A stretch of DNA of 46,598 nt from Leptolinea sp. (GCA_012515195.1 JAAYYW010000168.1:1-46598); one strand, 5' to 3'. Counted from the stretch's first letter, positions 24,501-35,685 are shown. Notes: generated by a model not told the origin, from the letters alone. A program made the numbers and translations.

Positions 24501-27320
24501 TTATGCGCTCTTTTTCTCTGTAAAAACGTATTTTTTGATCAGCTCAGCCGTAATGAAGGGGATCACGAACAACGGGATGACTTCCAGCCATTCGATCCAT
24601 TCGAGTGGTTGCGTGTTAAAGATGGGGTTGAAGAATGGTACGTATACGACCATCATAACCAACAGGAAGGAAGTTAGAACAGCGATATTCATCCACTTGT
24701 TGGAGAAGAACCCGATCTTGAAAACCGAATACCGTTCAGAACGGGCGGCATACGCGCGGATCAATTCTGATAGGCTAAGGGTCACAAAAGCCATGGTGTG
24801 GGCCATGTCAATGCCAGCCATCATCATACCGATCCAGTAGGCGGCCAGTGTGGTGGCTGTGTCGGCTACAGTCTGAATGGCAACACCGATAGCCATCTTC
24901 TTATTGATGATCGGTTCATCGGGCGGACGCGGTTTTTGGTCCATCAGGTCCGGATCACCTTTTTCCGTACCCAGCGCAAGGGCTGGTGCGCCGTCAGAGA
25001 TCAGGTTAAGCCAGAGCAGCTGGATGGCGGAGAGCGGCGAACCAAAGCCCAGCATGGTGGGAATGAAGATGATCAGGATCTCTGACATGTTGCAGGAGAT
25101 CAGGAAGTAAACAAACTTGCGGATGTTACTGTAGATCACACGGCCCTGTTCCACCGCGGCGACGATGCTGGCGTAATTATCATCGGTAAGCACCATATCA
25201 GCGGTCTGCTTGGCCACGTCTGTTCCGGTGATGCCCATGGCGACACCGATATCAGCGCGTTTGATAGCCGGCGCGTCGTTCACACCATCACCGGTCATTG
25301 CCACAACCTGCCCGTTGGCACGCAGGGCATCAACAATGCGCATCTTATGTTCCGGCGAAACGCGGGCATACACATCGGTAGTTTCGGCCGCTTTACGAAG
25401 TTCTTCATCGCTCAGATCGTTGATCTGAGGTCCCGTGAAAACAGCGTGACCGGGCAGGATCAATCCGATCGATTCACCAATAGCCCGGGCAGTATTGGGA
25501 TAATCGCCGGTGATCATTACAGTGCGAATACCAGCCTGCCGGGCTTTTAACAGAGCGGGTTTTACCTCTGGCCGCGGGGGGTCGATCATGCCGATAAGTC
25601 CGACAAAGATCAGGTCTTCTTCCAGTGCGCTCATATTCTCTTCATCGGGATGGGCTTCCACTGTTCGGAAAGCCAAACCTAGAACACGCAGGGCGTCTTT
25701 TGTCATGCTGTCATTGGCAGCCAGGACTTTGGCTTTCATAGCTTCGTCCATGGGTTTTACACTCTTGTCGTCCATTGACTGAATACTTTTACAAAGTGAA
25801 AGGACAACATCAGGCGCACCTTTGACTACAGCAACATACCGTTCATTCGGGCTTGGTTGATAGAACGGCGAGAAATCTTCGGCAGTAGTCTGCATGGCAT
25901 CATGCAGGGTGACCATACGCTTGCGCTCAGAATCAAATGGAATCTCAGCGGTACGCGGGAAGGAATTGTTTACCTGTTTCAATTGGGCGCCGGCTTTAGT
26001 CGCGGCAACCAACAAAGACGCTTCGGTCGGATCGCCGATCACCCGTACATCTTTTCCGCTATCTTTTTCTGCCACTTCCAGGTGTGCATCGTTGTTCAGC
26101 ATACCCACCCACAGAGCGGTTGTCGCTCCCGGGTAATCAGCCAGATCAATTTCTTTCCCATCCAACAGGAACAGACCTTTAGTGGCATAACCGCTGCCTG
26201 TGATCTCAAATGTTTTTCCGTCAACCCACAGACGGGTAACTGTCATTTCGTTCTGGGTAAGGGTGCCGGTTTTATCGGTGCAGATGACGGTGGCAGAACC
26301 CAGGGTTTCAACCGAGGACAGTCGTCGAATGAGCGCGTGGCGATTGACCATTTCCCGCATACCCAGTGCCAGACTGATGGTCACAATGGCCGGAAGGCCT
26401 TCAGGAACAGCAGCAATGGCCAGACTGACCGCGATCATAAACTGTTCGATCCAGTGTTCGGCATCCAGATGGGCAATATCTTCGACCCGGAGGATACCGG
26501 TAACAAAAACCAGAATACATACGATGATGCAGGCGTAACCCAGGGTTTTACCCAGGTTATCCAGTTTCTTTTGCAGAGGGGTTTCTTCGTTTTCCACTTC
26601 CTGTAACATGGTCGCGATTTGACCCAGCTGGGTGGACATTCCGGTGGAGGTGACAATACCCATTCCACGGCCATAAGCGACCATCGTTCCCATAAAGGCG
26701 CAGTTGGCCATATCACCCAGAGGAACTTCACCTTTGAGGACCAGGCTGGAATTTTTCTGGATGGGAAGACTTTCGCCGGTCAGCGCAGCTTCTTCCACTC
26801 GAAGGTTTACAGCTTCGGCCAGTCGCAGGTCAGCCGGTATAAAATTGCCTGCTTCCAGAAAAACAACATCTCCAGGCACCAATTCACTGGCCGGGATAGT
26901 GCCCCGTTTCCCATCCCGGATCACGTGGGCTTCAGGCGAGGCCATCTTTTTTAATGCAGCCAGAGCTTCTTCTGCCCGCGATTCCTGAACAACACCCATA
27001 ATGGCATTGAGAACGACAATCAACAGAATGGCTATGGCATCAACCCACTCGCCTAAAACACCAGAAATAACCGCGGCAGAGATGAGAAGGATGATGACAA
27101 AGCTCTTGAGTTGATCGATAACCATCTGAAGGAAAGTCCGTTTCGGAGCCTCTTTCAACTGGTTCAGGCCGTACTTCTCTGTACGTCCTGTTACTTCAGC
27201 CTGAGATAGGCCTTGTTCAAGGTTTGTTCCCAGTGCTTTTACTGCTTCTTCAGTGGATGATGTGCTATATGATGGCAGCTTATCCGCTGATACTGCAATG
27301 CTTCCCGTTTCTTTAGCCAT
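24501..27320 (-). CDS. P-type Ca2+-like cation ATPase
   Basis: 939-residue P2A-type pump. In order: N-terminal cation-ATPase domain, first membrane pair, actuator loop with LTGES, membrane pair with PEGLPAI, phosphorylation motif DKTGTLT with D349, nucleotide-binding domain (KGAPD), [21 protein letters not shown] hinge region (given in part), and a C-terminal set of membrane helices with NMSEI and [22 protein letters not shown] and the N-x-x-S-D cluster in the sixth helix point to calcium rather than sodium or proton, but Mn2+ is possible. The ATG at 27320 has GAGGT upstream. It lies alone, 160 bp from glgC, which runs the same way. Confidence 0.92.
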   Translation of the reverse strand: MAKETGSIAVSADKLPSYSTSSTEEAVKALGTNLEQGLSQAEVTGRTEKYGLNQLKEAPKRTFLQMVIDQLKSFVIILLISAAVISGVLGEWVDAIAILLIVVLNAIMGVVQESRAEEALAALKKMASPEAHVIRDGKRGTIPASELVPGDVVFLEAGNFIPADLRLAEAVNLRVEEAALTGESLPIQKNSSLVLKGEVPLGDMANCAFMGTMVAYGRGMGIVTSTGMSTQLGQIATMLQEVENEETPLQKKLDNLGKTLGYACIIVCILVFVTGILRVEDIAHLDAEHWIEQFMIAVSLAIAAVPEGLPAIVTISLALGMREMVNRHALIRRLSSVETLGSATVICTDKTGTLTQNEMTVTRLWVDGKTFEITGSGYATKGLFLLDGKEIDLADYPGATTALWVGMLNNDAHLEVAEKDSGKDVRVIGDPTEASLLVAATKAGAQLKQVNNSFPRTAEIPFDSERKRMVTLHDAMQTTAEDFSPFYQPSPNERYVAVVKGAPDVVLSLCKSIQSMDDKSVKPMDEAMKAKVLAANDSMTKDALRVLGLAFRTVEAHPDEENMSALEEDLIFVGLIGMIDPPRPEVKPALLKARQAGIRTVMITGDYPNTARAIGESIGLILPGHAVFTGPQINDLSDEELRKAAETTDVYARVSPEHKMRIVDALRANGQVVAMTGDGVNDAPAIKRADIGVAMGITGTDVAKQTADMVLTDDNYASIVAAVEQGRVIYSNIRKFVYFLISCNMSEILIIFIPTMLGFGSPLSAIQLLWLNLISDGAPALALGTEKGDPDLMDQKPRPPDEPIINKKMAIGVAIQTVADTATTLAAYWIGMMMAGIDMAHTMAFVTLSLSELIRAYAARSERYSVFKIGFFSNKWMNIAVLTSFLLVMMVVYVPFFNPIFNTQPLEWIEWLEVIPLFVIPFITAELIKKYVFTEKKSA

Positions 27321-27479
27321 AATTACCTCGAAGTTTTAAAGTCAGGTCGTGTTCGTCCGACCGGAGACGTAAAGTACAACCTCTTTTTGTAACAGAAAAG
27401 TTGCTTATTGTGTTTAAATATGTCCATTTTTTCCTGTGAAACCAAAAATCATCCGATAAGTTTTTTATTCCCCCTTTTG

Positions 27480-28748
27480 TTAGTCTTTGGATCCGGGACC
27501 GATGTATGTTCCATCCATTAATAAGCCGTTTTTTGGAATAACGACAATGCCATCACGCACAACCCAGTTATCAGAATCAAGATCAGTCCCGGCAGGGAAT
27601 GGGCGGATTACAACACCTTTTCCAATGCAGGCATTCTTGTCTATAATGGCGCCTTCGATTTGAGAATTTTCACCAATCCCCAATGGAATCGGACGGTTGT
27701 CTTCCACTTCCGGCCTCTCGTAGTAATCTGCACCCATCAGAATACATCTTTCGATCTTCACACCCTGCGAAATCTGGCTGCGCAGACCGATAATCGAATC
27801 CCGGATGGTCGCTTGTTTAATACTACATCCTTCCGCCAACAGAACATTCTTTAGATCACTCTCATAGATTTTCGACCCGGGTAGGAAACGGGTCCCTCCA
27901 TAGATTGGCGCAGCAGCATCGAAGAAATTAAATGGAGGGTCCGGACGGGTTAACGCCAGGTTAGTCTCATAGAATGACCGAGTGGTTCCAATATCTTCCC
28001 AGTAACCGGTGAAGTCAAACCCGTAAACGGTATGGGTTGTAATGGCCTGGGGAATTACGTGGCTGCCGAAATCATCCAGGGGATAATTATTCAAGAGATC
28101 AAGCAGTGTTTCTGTCCGGAAAAGATAAATTCCCATCGATCCGAGAAAGGGTTTTTCCGGATCGTCCCGACTGACAAGTTCTGCCAGTAATTTGGGGTCT
28201 TTCGGTTTTTCGGCAAACTCCGTCAATAAAAAATTGGCGTTGCGTTTAAGCACGCCGAATCGGCCCGCTTCTTCTTTCCCGACCGGCTGAACCGCAACTG
28301 TTATATCGGCATTGTGGTCCATGTGGAATTGTGCCATGGCAGCGTAATCCATGCGATACAGGTGATCACCAGCCAAAATGAGCACATATTTCGCACGGGT
28401 CGACCGTATCTCACCCAGCTGTTTACGCACGGCATCGGCTGTGCCCTGATACCAATCTGTGTTTTGCATGGTTTGTTCGGCCGCCCAGATTTGCACCCAG
28501 CCAGTATGGAAATTATCAAATTGATAATTACGGGAAACGTGTCGATGCAGGGATACAGAATTAAACTGGGTTAAGATGGCAATCCGGTAAATACCCGAAT
28601 TAATACAATTGCTGATCGGGATATCGATCAGGCGGTATTTTCCTGCCATTGGCACGGCTGGTTTCGATCTCATTTTCGTCAGCGGGTACAACCGACTCCC
28701 GCGGCCGCCGCCTAAAATCACCGCAAGTATCTCGCATTGAGATGGCAT
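27480..28748 (-). CDS. glgC: Glucose-1-phosphate adenylyltransferase
   Basis: Makes ADP-glucose for glycogen synthesis. 422 residues, full length. The N-terminal GGGRGSRLYPLT and KPAVPMAGKYRLIDIPISN motifs, the ATP-site WYQGTADAVRKQ, GDHLYRMDY, and substrate-site FAEKPKDP are all present; the C-terminal third is the left-handed beta-helix regulatory domain. The ATG at 28748 has GGAGAAGG upstream and a strong promoter 40 bp before it. It has no glg neighbours in the window. Confidence 0.97.
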   Translation of the reverse strand: MPSQCEILAVILGGGRGSRLYPLTKMRSKPAVPMAGKYRLIDIPISNCINSGIYRIAILTQFNSVSLHRHVSRNYQFDNFHTGWVQIWAAEQTMQNTDWYQGTADAVRKQLGEIRSTRAKYVLILAGDHLYRMDYAAMAQFHMDHNADITVAVQPVGKEEAGRFGVLKRNANFLLTEFAEKPKDPKLLAELVSRDDPEKPFLGSMGIYLFRTETLLDLLNNYPLDDFGSHVIPQAITTHTVYGFDFTGYWEDIGTTRSFYETNLALTRPDPPFNFFDAAAPIYGGTRFLPGSKIYESDLKNVLLAEGCSIKQATIRDSIIGLRSQISQGVKIERCILMGADYYERPEVEDNRPIPLGIGENSQIEGAIIDKNACIGKGVVIRPFPAGTDLDSDNWVVRDGIVVIPKNGLLMDGTYIGPGSKD

Positions 28749-28789
28749 ATCACCTTCTCCCCGTTCAGGATTAAAACTTTCTTAACATA

Positions 28790-28818
28790 AGAATACTTAC
28801 CGCTAGATAGTATGTCAA
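28790..28818 (-). promoter_or_regulatory. glgC promoter
   Basis: On the - strand: TTGACA (28818-28813, perfect -35), a 17-bp spacer and TATTCT (28795-28790). This is the cleanest sigma70-type promoter in the window, with the start about 35 nt before the ATG. Confidence 0.8.
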
Positions 28819-28890
28819 CATGACGAAAAGTATAAAAATTGGGTGAATCTTTCCATAATTCACTGGTTTTTACTAATTTTTTAAAGCAAT

Positions 28891-28919
28891 TTGACTGGGA
28901 TAGGTGAATAATGTATAGA
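28891..28919 (+). promoter_or_regulatory. HD-GYP/GGDEF operon promoter
   Basis: TTGACT (28891-28896), a 17-bp spacer and TATAGA (28914-28919). The leader would be about 88 nt, to the ATG at 29014, with no strong ribosome site visible. The promoter is divergent from glgC, 73 bp away. Confidence 0.7.
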
Positions 28920-29013
28920 GATCTTTTAAGTGGTCGAATTGTGTCTGTTTCTTTGTGGCTTATGACCGCCACAAATGTTAGATCGAAACAAGTAACCGGA
29001 TAGGGTTTCCCGT

Positions 29014-31956
29014 ATGTCACTTCGCGCAAAGCTTCTTGCCATCTTCTTGATCCTCATCCTACCTACGGTCGGACTGATGATTGTTTTCTATACACGCGTT
29101 TCGGTTGCGTATGAGAATCAAACTGAGCGGTACCAGGTGGCAACATTAAAAATGACCGCCAGTGATCTGAAGGATGTTTTTACCGAAGCCCGCGGGATAC
29201 TGTTTACCACTAACCGATACGGCCGCGAATTGATGGCGGAGTATGCCTGTCTGAAGATTCTTGCACCGGTTACCGGTGGAGAATCTTTGTTCCATTCACT
29301 GGCACTGGCTGATCTGGATGGCAATGTCATTTGTTCAACAGGCAGAATGGATATATTAGCTGTATCAAAAAACAATGAATTTCCGGGCTTGGTTAAACGA
29401 GTAGTTACGGGCAACACGTTCGTTGTAAGCACCCTGCGTACAGAAGAACCGGTCGAAGTCAACGAATTGATCATGGGGCATCCAGTTGACGATGAAGAAG
29501 GACGGATTATCGCGGTACTCATCGGTTTTCTTAACGATAAGGGTGTAAAAGGAGTTTGGAATAGTATTGAAATTACATCAGATATCCAGATCAGTATTTT
29601 CGATCGCAATGGTTATGTAATGAATTACCCGGTTTTTGGCAACGAAAGCAATAGGCACACCCTTTCCCAGGTTTTCGCAGAAGCGTTTTTGGACAACAAT
29701 GAGATCCCACTGGAAGATAGGGAAATTAAGGTTTCCGGACTGGATCAGTTGAAGTGGACCTTCCGGTTTGCCAGACTTGACCCGGCGTCAAATTATTATG
29801 TCAGTGTTGGATTCCCGGAAAGCAAACAGACTCTGGATGTGCGCCAGTTTATGATCGGCAATATGCTCATTGTTTTCCTTCTCACACTGGCGTTGTTATT
29901 TTTAACCTATGGCGGTCTCGAATTGTCATTGGGCCGGCCTGTGAAGGCAATTTCCAAAGCTGCAGAAAAGATAGCCGGTGGTGATTTATCCGTTCGTACT
30001 GGATTGACCTACACATCAGACGAATTGGGACGGTTGAGTCAGATATTTGACCATATGGCGGAATCGCTGGAAGAAAACCAGGCATCTTTGCAGGAAGAGA
30101 CCAACGCCCGCCTTAATAGTCAGGAAAGATTCTTTCGCCTGTTTGAAGATGCCATACTGGGCATTTTCCAACTGGATGATCAAAGTCGGCTGGTTGAAGC
30201 CAACCTTGCTATGGCGAAAATGTTTGGTTTTGAAACCGCGGAAGATATGCTGGCAAATGTCAACCAACCGGCTGGCAACCTTTTTGTTGATCAAGCGGAT
30301 CATCTGAAAATCCGGAAGTTGATCGCTTCAAGGCTTCCCATTACGATGGAAACCCGTTTATTAAAAAAGGATGGGACGGAATTTTTTGGAAATATGCACA
30401 TGTGGGGTGTTTGGGACTCTTCTGGTACTCTGAGAGCCATGGAAGGGTTTATTGAAGATGTCACCAACAGCAAACGCGCACAGGAGCAATTGGTCAAGTT
30501 GAGCCAGGCAGTGGAGCAAAACCCGATTGGAATTTTCATCACAGACGGGAAGGGGCGGGTGGAATATGCCAATTCAGGCATGGCTGTTGTGTCTGGTTAT
30601 TCCCCCGATGAATTGATCGGAAAACCGGTCAGCTTCCTTTTACGGGACGATGAAAACAGAGATTTCATCAAACAGATACGAGAGACAATTATCCGTGGGT
30701 CTTCTTTCCGCGGTGAAATTCACAATTACAAAAAGAATAATGAGCCATTCTGGGAACGTTTTGTCATCTCACCGATAACAGTTCCGGGAACAGAGTTCCC
30801 TTACACCCTTGGATTATTAGAAGATGTGACCGAGCAGCATCAAAACAAAGAGCGCATAACACAGCAGGTCGAAGAACTATCTGCCCTCAGAACGATTGAC
30901 CTTGCCATCAGTTCAAATCTGGACTTGCAGGCGACATTAAATATCATCGCAAATCTGGCCATTAAGCATCTGAAAGCGGATTCGGTGTGTATTCAACTTT
31001 ATGATAATCAACATCACCTTTTGTTAAAAACGGTTCATCTGGGTTTTGCGGAAGAATGTCAGGAGAAAATCCCCATCCCAGCTGTGGCAGACCTTTCAGA
31101 ATGGGATCTTGTGGAAGAATTTTCAGTGCATATCCCTGAAGATTTGAATGCGCATCGTCTATCCAGAAAGATCCCATTCCCGGTTGATGAAGAGCTTGAG
31201 GCATGTTTCGGATTACCTTTGGTGGCAAAAGCCGAGGTAAAAGGACTGTTCCGGGTCTTTTTCAGGCAAGCATTTATACCGGAACAACATTGGATGGATT
31301 TCTTTTACAATCTGGCCACCCAAACAGCTGTAGCCATTGATAATTTTGAATTATTCAACAACCTGAAACAGACAAATTTGGATCTGTTGGAAGCTTATGA
31401 AGCCACAATCGAAGGTTGGTCAAAAGCATTGAATTATCGTGATGCCGAAACCGAAGAACACAGCGTTAGAACTACCAACTGGACATTAGATCTGGCTCGA
31501 GAGCTGGGATTTTCGGAGGAAGAACTAATTCATGTGCGGCGTGGAGCATTGCTTCATGACATAGGCAAAGTCTCTGTACCAGATCGAATTCTCAATAAAC
31601 CCGGTCCGTTGACCGATGAAGAATGGACGGAAATGCGCAAGCACCCCAGGACAGCTTATGACGTACTTAGCCCGATTAAATTCCTGGATAAATCCCTTGA
31701 TATCCCTTACTATCATCATGAACGCTGGGATGGAACCGGATACCCGCATGGACTTAAGGGGAAGGAAATCCCGCTGGCAGCCCGCATATTCTCTGTGATC
31801 GACGTATATGATGCACTTTCCTCAGACCGGCCTTACCGGTCTGCCTGGCCGAAAGACAAGGTGGTGCAATACCTACGGGATCAAAGTGGGATTCAATTTG
31901 ATCCGGTAGTTTTGGACGCATTCCTATCGCTTTTGGAGAAACAAAGAAAGATCTAA
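29014..31956 (+). CDS. Membrane HD-GYP sensor, c-di-GMP phosphodiesterase
   Basis: 980 residues. An N-terminal helix, an extracellular Cache-like sensor region (about 35-275), a second helix near 280-300, HAMP (about 300-352), two PAS domains (about 369-490 and 496-620), GAF (about 622-785) and HD-GYP (about 805-978). The catalytic site is intact: HDIGK at 848-852 and HHERWDGTGYP from 901, the signature of bimetal or trimetal c-di-GMP hydrolases that yield pGpG or GMP. It reads an outside signal and at least one internal ligand. The downstream GGDEF gene begins 4 bp after its stop, so the two opposing activities are made together. Confidence 0.93.
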   Translation: MSLRAKLLAIFLILILPTVGLMIVFYTRVSVAYENQTERYQVATLKMTASDLKDVFTEARGILFTTNRYGRELMAEYACLKILAPVTGGESLFHSLALADLDGNVICSTGRMDILAVSKNNEFPGLVKRVVTGNTFVVSTLRTEEPVEVNELIMGHPVDDEEGRIIAVLIGFLNDKGVKGVWNSIEITSDIQISIFDRNGYVMNYPVFGNESNRHTLSQVFAEAFLDNNEIPLEDREIKVSGLDQLKWTFRFARLDPASNYYVSVGFPESKQTLDVRQFMIGNMLIVFLLTLALLFLTYGGLELSLGRPVKAISKAAEKIAGGDLSVRTGLTYTSDELGRLSQIFDHMAESLEENQASLQEETNARLNSQERFFRLFEDAILGIFQLDDQSRLVEANLAMAKMFGFETAEDMLANVNQPAGNLFVDQADHLKIRKLIASRLPITMETRLLKKDGTEFFGNMHMWGVWDSSGTLRAMEGFIEDVTNSKRAQEQLVKLSQAVEQNPIGIFITDGKGRVEYANSGMAVVSGYSPDELIGKPVSFLLRDDENRDFIKQIRETIIRGSSFRGEIHNYKKNNEPFWERFVISPITVPGTEFPYTLGLLEDVTEQHQNKERITQQVEELSALRTIDLAISSNLDLQATLNIIANLAIKHLKADSVCIQLYDNQHHLLLKTVHLGFAEECQEKIPIPAVADLSEWDLVEEFSVHIPEDLNAHRLSRKIPFPVDEELEACFGLPLVAKAEVKGLFRVFFRQAFIPEQHWMDFFYNLATQTAVAIDNFELFNNLKQTNLDLLEAYEATIEGWSKALNYRDAETEEHSVRTTNWTLDLARELGFSEEELIHVRRGALLHDIGKVSVPDRILNKPGPLTDEEWTEMRKHPRTAYDVLSPIKFLDKSLDIPYYHHERWDGTGYPHGLKGKEIPLAARIFSVIDVYDALSSDRPYRSAWPKDKVVQYLRDQSGIQFDPVVLDAFLSLLEKQRKI

Positions 31957-31960
31957 GAAA

Positions 31961-33577
31961 ATGAAAAACAACGTGCCTTCAGGCAAATATGAACTAAAGC
32001 CGGGGGAACAATATAAGAAATTATTACAACTCGTAGATGCACTTCCAATTCCAGTTATTTTGATGGATTCAATCGGTAATGTAATTCACATGAATCAAAT
32101 AGCTCACTGGTTGATGCAAGATACAACCGGTGATCTCACAGGTAAGAAGATGCCTGCCTGTCAAAGAGATGAAACTTCTCTGGTGTGGCGTATCCCCACC
32201 CCCAATGGAACTGTCCAATTCATGTTTACCGTAATTCCGGTGACCCTGGACGGTATGGATTATCACGTTCTTGTTACTGACAACAGCGGTTATCAGCGCA
32301 GATTGGATCGGGCCAGTGAAGCCATATTCAGCCGTATGTTTGACCAATCCAACGATGGTATCGTGATCTGTGACAGTGATCTGATCTTTGTTGAATGGAA
32401 CAGGGGAATGGAGCAGTTGACTGGATATAAGACAAAAGAAGTGATAGGCAAGTCTCTGGAATCCTTTCTAAAAGAACTATTACCGGAAGTTAAAAAACCA
32501 TTATCGAATCAGGATATTCTGGCTGGCTATACTCCCGAAAAATTAGAGAAACTGATCATGGCTGGTGGGGTGATTGAACTAGAGCAGGAGATAAAACACC
32601 GAAATGGAAGTGTACATCAGGTGTGCTATCGCCTTTTCCCGATCTATGTTACAAGCCGTGTATTTTTGGGCGCAGTAGTCCATGACGTAACAGAATACCG
32701 CAAGGTGGAAGCAAACCTGAAAGCTTCTGAAACGCGATTTCGCACACTGGTGGAAGCCATGGGTGAAGGGGCGCTCATCCTTGATCTCGATTTGAAAATC
32801 CTCTTTGCGAATCCGATGGCTGATTCCATGTATGGAGGGGGATCAGATTATTTGATAGGCAGGAATATCCGTGATTTTGTTGACCCGGAATTTCTTCCCG
32901 GATTACAGGAACAGGTTAAACGGGTGGCGAAGGGGCGTTCTGCTCGATACGAATTGGATTTGGCAGATTTCCGTGGAAACCCACATACCCTATCCATCAC
33001 ATCCACGCCTTGGCGCGGAGCGGATGATGCGATTATGGGATCGATCATTGTTTTCAGGGATATCACAGAGCAAAAGATCGAAGAAGAACGACTGCGATTC
33101 TCCAGTACCCATGATGAACTGACTTTGCTTTATAACCGCAATTACTATGAAGAAGAAAAAGCACGTTTAAAAAACAGCCGGAGATATCCAGTCAGTGTTG
33201 TAATGGTGGACATGGATACCCTCAAAGAAGTGAATGACTCTCAGGGACACCAGGCTGGCGATGCACTATTACGGAAATTCGCCTCGATAGCCCGTCGTGT
33301 CTTCCGGCAGGAAGATATGATTGCCCGTATTGGGGGTGATGAATTCGCGGTTTTTCTTCCTGAAACCGAACGAGAGACTGTGCGTCAGGCTCTTGAACGC
33401 CTCAGGATCGCTGTGAAAAAGTATAACGACCAGAACCCAGAACTATCGTTGTCCTTTTCAGCAGGAACCGCCACAGCGCCATCACCCGACGAGTTGGATG
33501 AAGCCATTCATCGGGCAGATTACCGGATGTTCCGTGAAAAGAAGCAGAAAAAAGCCGCTTCTTCCGGTCAGTCATAA
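31961..33577 (+). CDS. PAS-GGDEF diguanylate cyclase
   Basis: 538-residue cytoplasmic protein without membrane segments. Three PAS-like domains (about 17-115, 122-250 and 253-375) precede a GGDEF domain (378-535). The active-site motif is GGDEF exactly, at 458-462, and the inhibitory site RQED is at 449-452, so the enzyme should be active and product-inhibited at high c-di-GMP. It has no EAL domain. The ATG at 31961 lies 4 bp after the HD-GYP gene. Inference: the pair sets local c-di-GMP in response to linked inputs. Confidence 0.94.
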   Translation: MKNNVPSGKYELKPGEQYKKLLQLVDALPIPVILMDSIGNVIHMNQIAHWLMQDTTGDLTGKKMPACQRDETSLVWRIPTPNGTVQFMFTVIPVTLDGMDYHVLVTDNSGYQRRLDRASEAIFSRMFDQSNDGIVICDSDLIFVEWNRGMEQLTGYKTKEVIGKSLESFLKELLPEVKKPLSNQDILAGYTPEKLEKLIMAGGVIELEQEIKHRNGSVHQVCYRLFPIYVTSRVFLGAVVHDVTEYRKVEANLKASETRFRTLVEAMGEGALILDLDLKILFANPMADSMYGGGSDYLIGRNIRDFVDPEFLPGLQEQVKRVAKGRSARYELDLADFRGNPHTLSITSTPWRGADDAIMGSIIVFRDITEQKIEEERLRFSSTHDELTLLYNRNYYEEEKARLKNSRRYPVSVVMVDMDTLKEVNDSQGHQAGDALLRKFASIARRVFRQEDMIARIGGDEFAVFLPETERETVRQALERLRIAVKKYNDQNPELSLSFSAGTATAPSPDELDEAIHRADYRMFREKKQKKAASSGQS

Positions 33578-33657
33578 ATCTTTGTTTAGTACGGCAAGAT
33601 AGAATTTATTAGAAAAACACATCCGTGAAATAAGAAAAACTGACGTTGCGACTGGTC

Positions 33658-33663
33658 TATAAT
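33658..33663 (+). promoter_or_regulatory. Leaderless promoter of the GT-C gene
   Basis: A perfect TATAAT lies exactly 6 nt before the ATG at 33670. No -35 or ribosome binding site is apparent. Confidence 0.55.
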
Positions 33664-33669
33664 CATTCT

Positions 33670-35685
33670 ATGCCGACAAAACAAACCTCCTCACAAAACA
33701 ATTTGCGTGCCGGATTGGTACTATTTTGCATGGTTTTACTCATGGCCGGTTACTACCTGGTGCATAAACCAGTCACACCCGATATTGCTACGGCCGGAGC
33801 AAGCGGGCTCTGGCGGGTTTTTGTCGCAATTGCCATTCTGGTACTGGCTGGAACCATTGGCCGCGCGGCCGGGATACCGTTCAATGCTGACCGGTTGTCC
33901 GGTTTGGTTCTTCAAGCTGGGCTGGGACTGGGGATCATTTCGGTTTATATACTGGTTGGCGGGTCACTGTTAGGCCTAAACTGGATAACGCTGGGCGTGA
34001 TCCCGGCAATTATCCTTGTGATTTTCCGTAATTCGATGATCGGCTGGCTGATTTCATTGTGCCGTGCCGCAAAGCAGGTCTGGGCTGAAACCAGAGCATT
34101 TGAGAAAACGATCGCGATAATCATCGCAGTCATTTTTTTCTTTTCTCTAATGTCCGCGCTGGCACCTCCGCTGAAGTATGACGCTCTAATGTACCATCTG
34201 GTCATGCCACAAACCTACATCCAGCAAGGCCAGATCACGCACATCCCCTGGCTGGTGATGACCGGAATGCCGCAGGCCACAGAAATGATATTCACACTGG
34301 CCATCTGGTATGGCGGTTTGCCTGCCGCGGCAGTAACCGGTTGGTTGATTGGATTATTGGCAATACTGGGTCTGATCGGATTCTTTCACGATGGATCAGA
34401 AAACTTTCGCCGCGCCGGATGGGTGGCAGCAGCCAGTTTGCTGGCAGGAGAGACATTCGCGTCATCGCTCTCCTGGGCGTATATAGATTGGATGGGCTTA
34501 TTCTTTGGAGTCTGCTGTATCATCCCGTTGCGTGGTTGGTACAACTCAGGCAGGTTGAAACAATTGTTTTGTGCGGGTATTTTTGCCGGCCTGGCTTTCA
34601 CAACCAAATATACGGGGGGAATCCTTTTCCTTTGTGTTTTTACTTCAATCGTGTGGTATTTGATCAAAAATGGAAAAGAAGAAAACCGGCCGGTTTTGAA
34701 TTCTGTTTTGTTGTTCTCAGCAGGGGCTGCGATCTTCCCGCTCATATGGCTTACACGTAATGCCATCACGACGGGAAATCCGCTTTTTCCCTTCTTTTTC
34801 CCCGCGGCTGAAATGAACGCGATTCGTTTAAGTGTGTACCAGGGGGCAGAACCATACGGCGAGTGGTGGGAAGGCTTCCTGCTGCCATTCCGGGCTTCAC
34901 TCTGGGGACAAGAATCAGCAGAAGGATACAGTGTTTCCATTGGCCCATTACTGCTGATCCTGGGTATAGCCGGATTGCTTCGAAAGCAATCCCTGGAAAA
35001 AGCCGATAAACACGCGGAGCAGATCGGGTTGATGTTCTTCCTGTCAGCCTGGTTATTCTGGGCGGTCGGGAACCGGATGAGCGGATACCTTATCCAAACG
35101 CGAATGTATTTTTCCCTATTCCCGGCATTTGCCGTACTGGCAGGTCTAGGCTGGGAAGCCGTGCGCGAAATCCGCTGGCATGGAGCGCGGTTTTCGCGTC
35201 TGTTTGGCCTGGTCATCATCCTTTCATTGAGTCTGTCAGCCGTGAACCTTGTCATTCAAACACTCCGGCAGGATTCATTGAAAATGATAGCGGGGATGAT
35301 TGGCGAAGATGCCTATCTGGATGCCAACCTCGGGTGGTACGCTCCGGCTGTGCGGGCCGTAAACAGGCTGCCGGAAGGCTCACGTGTGCTCTTTTTCTAC
35401 GAACCCAGGGGTCTGGCCTGTACACCTCGATGCGACCCGGATGAAATTCTTGACCATTGGAAGATCACCTGGACGAAGAACGTTGAGCCTGATTCCGTAT
35501 TACCGTTCTGGAGAGGCCAAGGGTACAATTATTTATTCATCAACAACGCGGGTATGGAATTCCTCTCAGATGGGAACGACCCGCATCACCCGGCGGAAGA
35601 AATTGCCGCGTTGAAAGATGTGCTGGATGAGATACCCCTGTTGGAATCTTTTGGGCAAAGTTATCAAATCTATCAGGTGCCATGA
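33670..35685 (+). CDS. GT-C type multipass membrane glycosyltransferase
   Basis: 671 residues with about 12 hydrophobic helices. A short extracytoplasmic loop after an early helix carries PPLKYDALMYHLVMP, in the position of the catalytic Asp motif in ArnT/PMT-type GT-C enzymes that use polyprenyl-phosphate sugar donors. The C-terminal 130 residues are soluble and include a Cys pair in ACTPRCDPDE. The acceptor is unknown. A TTG at 33646 would extend the frame by 8 residues, but the ATG at 33670 is exactly 6 nt from a TATAAT and is preferred. The frame resembles large Chloroflexota membrane proteins of unknown specificity. Confidence 0.7.
   Translation: MPTKQTSSQNNLRAGLVLFCMVLLMAGYYLVHKPVTPDIATAGASGLWRVFVAIAILVLAGTIGRAAGIPFNADRLSGLVLQAGLGLGIISVYILVGGSLLGLNWITLGVIPAIILVIFRNSMIGWLISLCRAAKQVWAETRAFEKTIAIIIAVIFFFSLMSALAPPLKYDALMYHLVMPQTYIQQGQITHIPWLVMTGMPQATEMIFTLAIWYGGLPAAAVTGWLIGLLAILGLIGFFHDGSENFRRAGWVAAASLLAGETFASSLSWAYIDWMGLFFGVCCIIPLRGWYNSGRLKQLFCAGIFAGLAFTTKYTGGILFLCVFTSIVWYLIKNGKEENRPVLNSVLLFSAGAAIFPLIWLTRNAITTGNPLFPFFFPAAEMNAIRLSVYQGAEPYGEWWEGFLLPFRASLWGQESAEGYSVSIGPLLLILGIAGLLRKQSLEKADKHAEQIGLMFFLSAWLFWAVGNRMSGYLIQTRMYFSLFPAFAVLAGLGWEAVREIRWHGARFSRLFGLVIILSLSLSAVNLVIQTLRQDSLKMIAGMIGEDAYLDANLGWYAPAVRAVNRLPEGSRVLFFYEPRGLACTPRCDPDEILDHWKITWTKNVEPDSVLPFWRGQGYNYLFINNAGMEFLSDGNDPHHPAEEIAALKDVLDEIPLLESFGQSYQIYQVP

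Noticed and set aside
28718..29029. 103-codon frame across the glgC and HD-GYP promoters
   Set aside because: It covers both divergent promoters and has no homology or ribosome site.
34386..35255. 289-codon - strand frame inside the GT-C gene
   Set aside because: Antisense shadow of a hydrophobic gene; composition is Arg/Pro/Ser-rich and it has no ribosome site.
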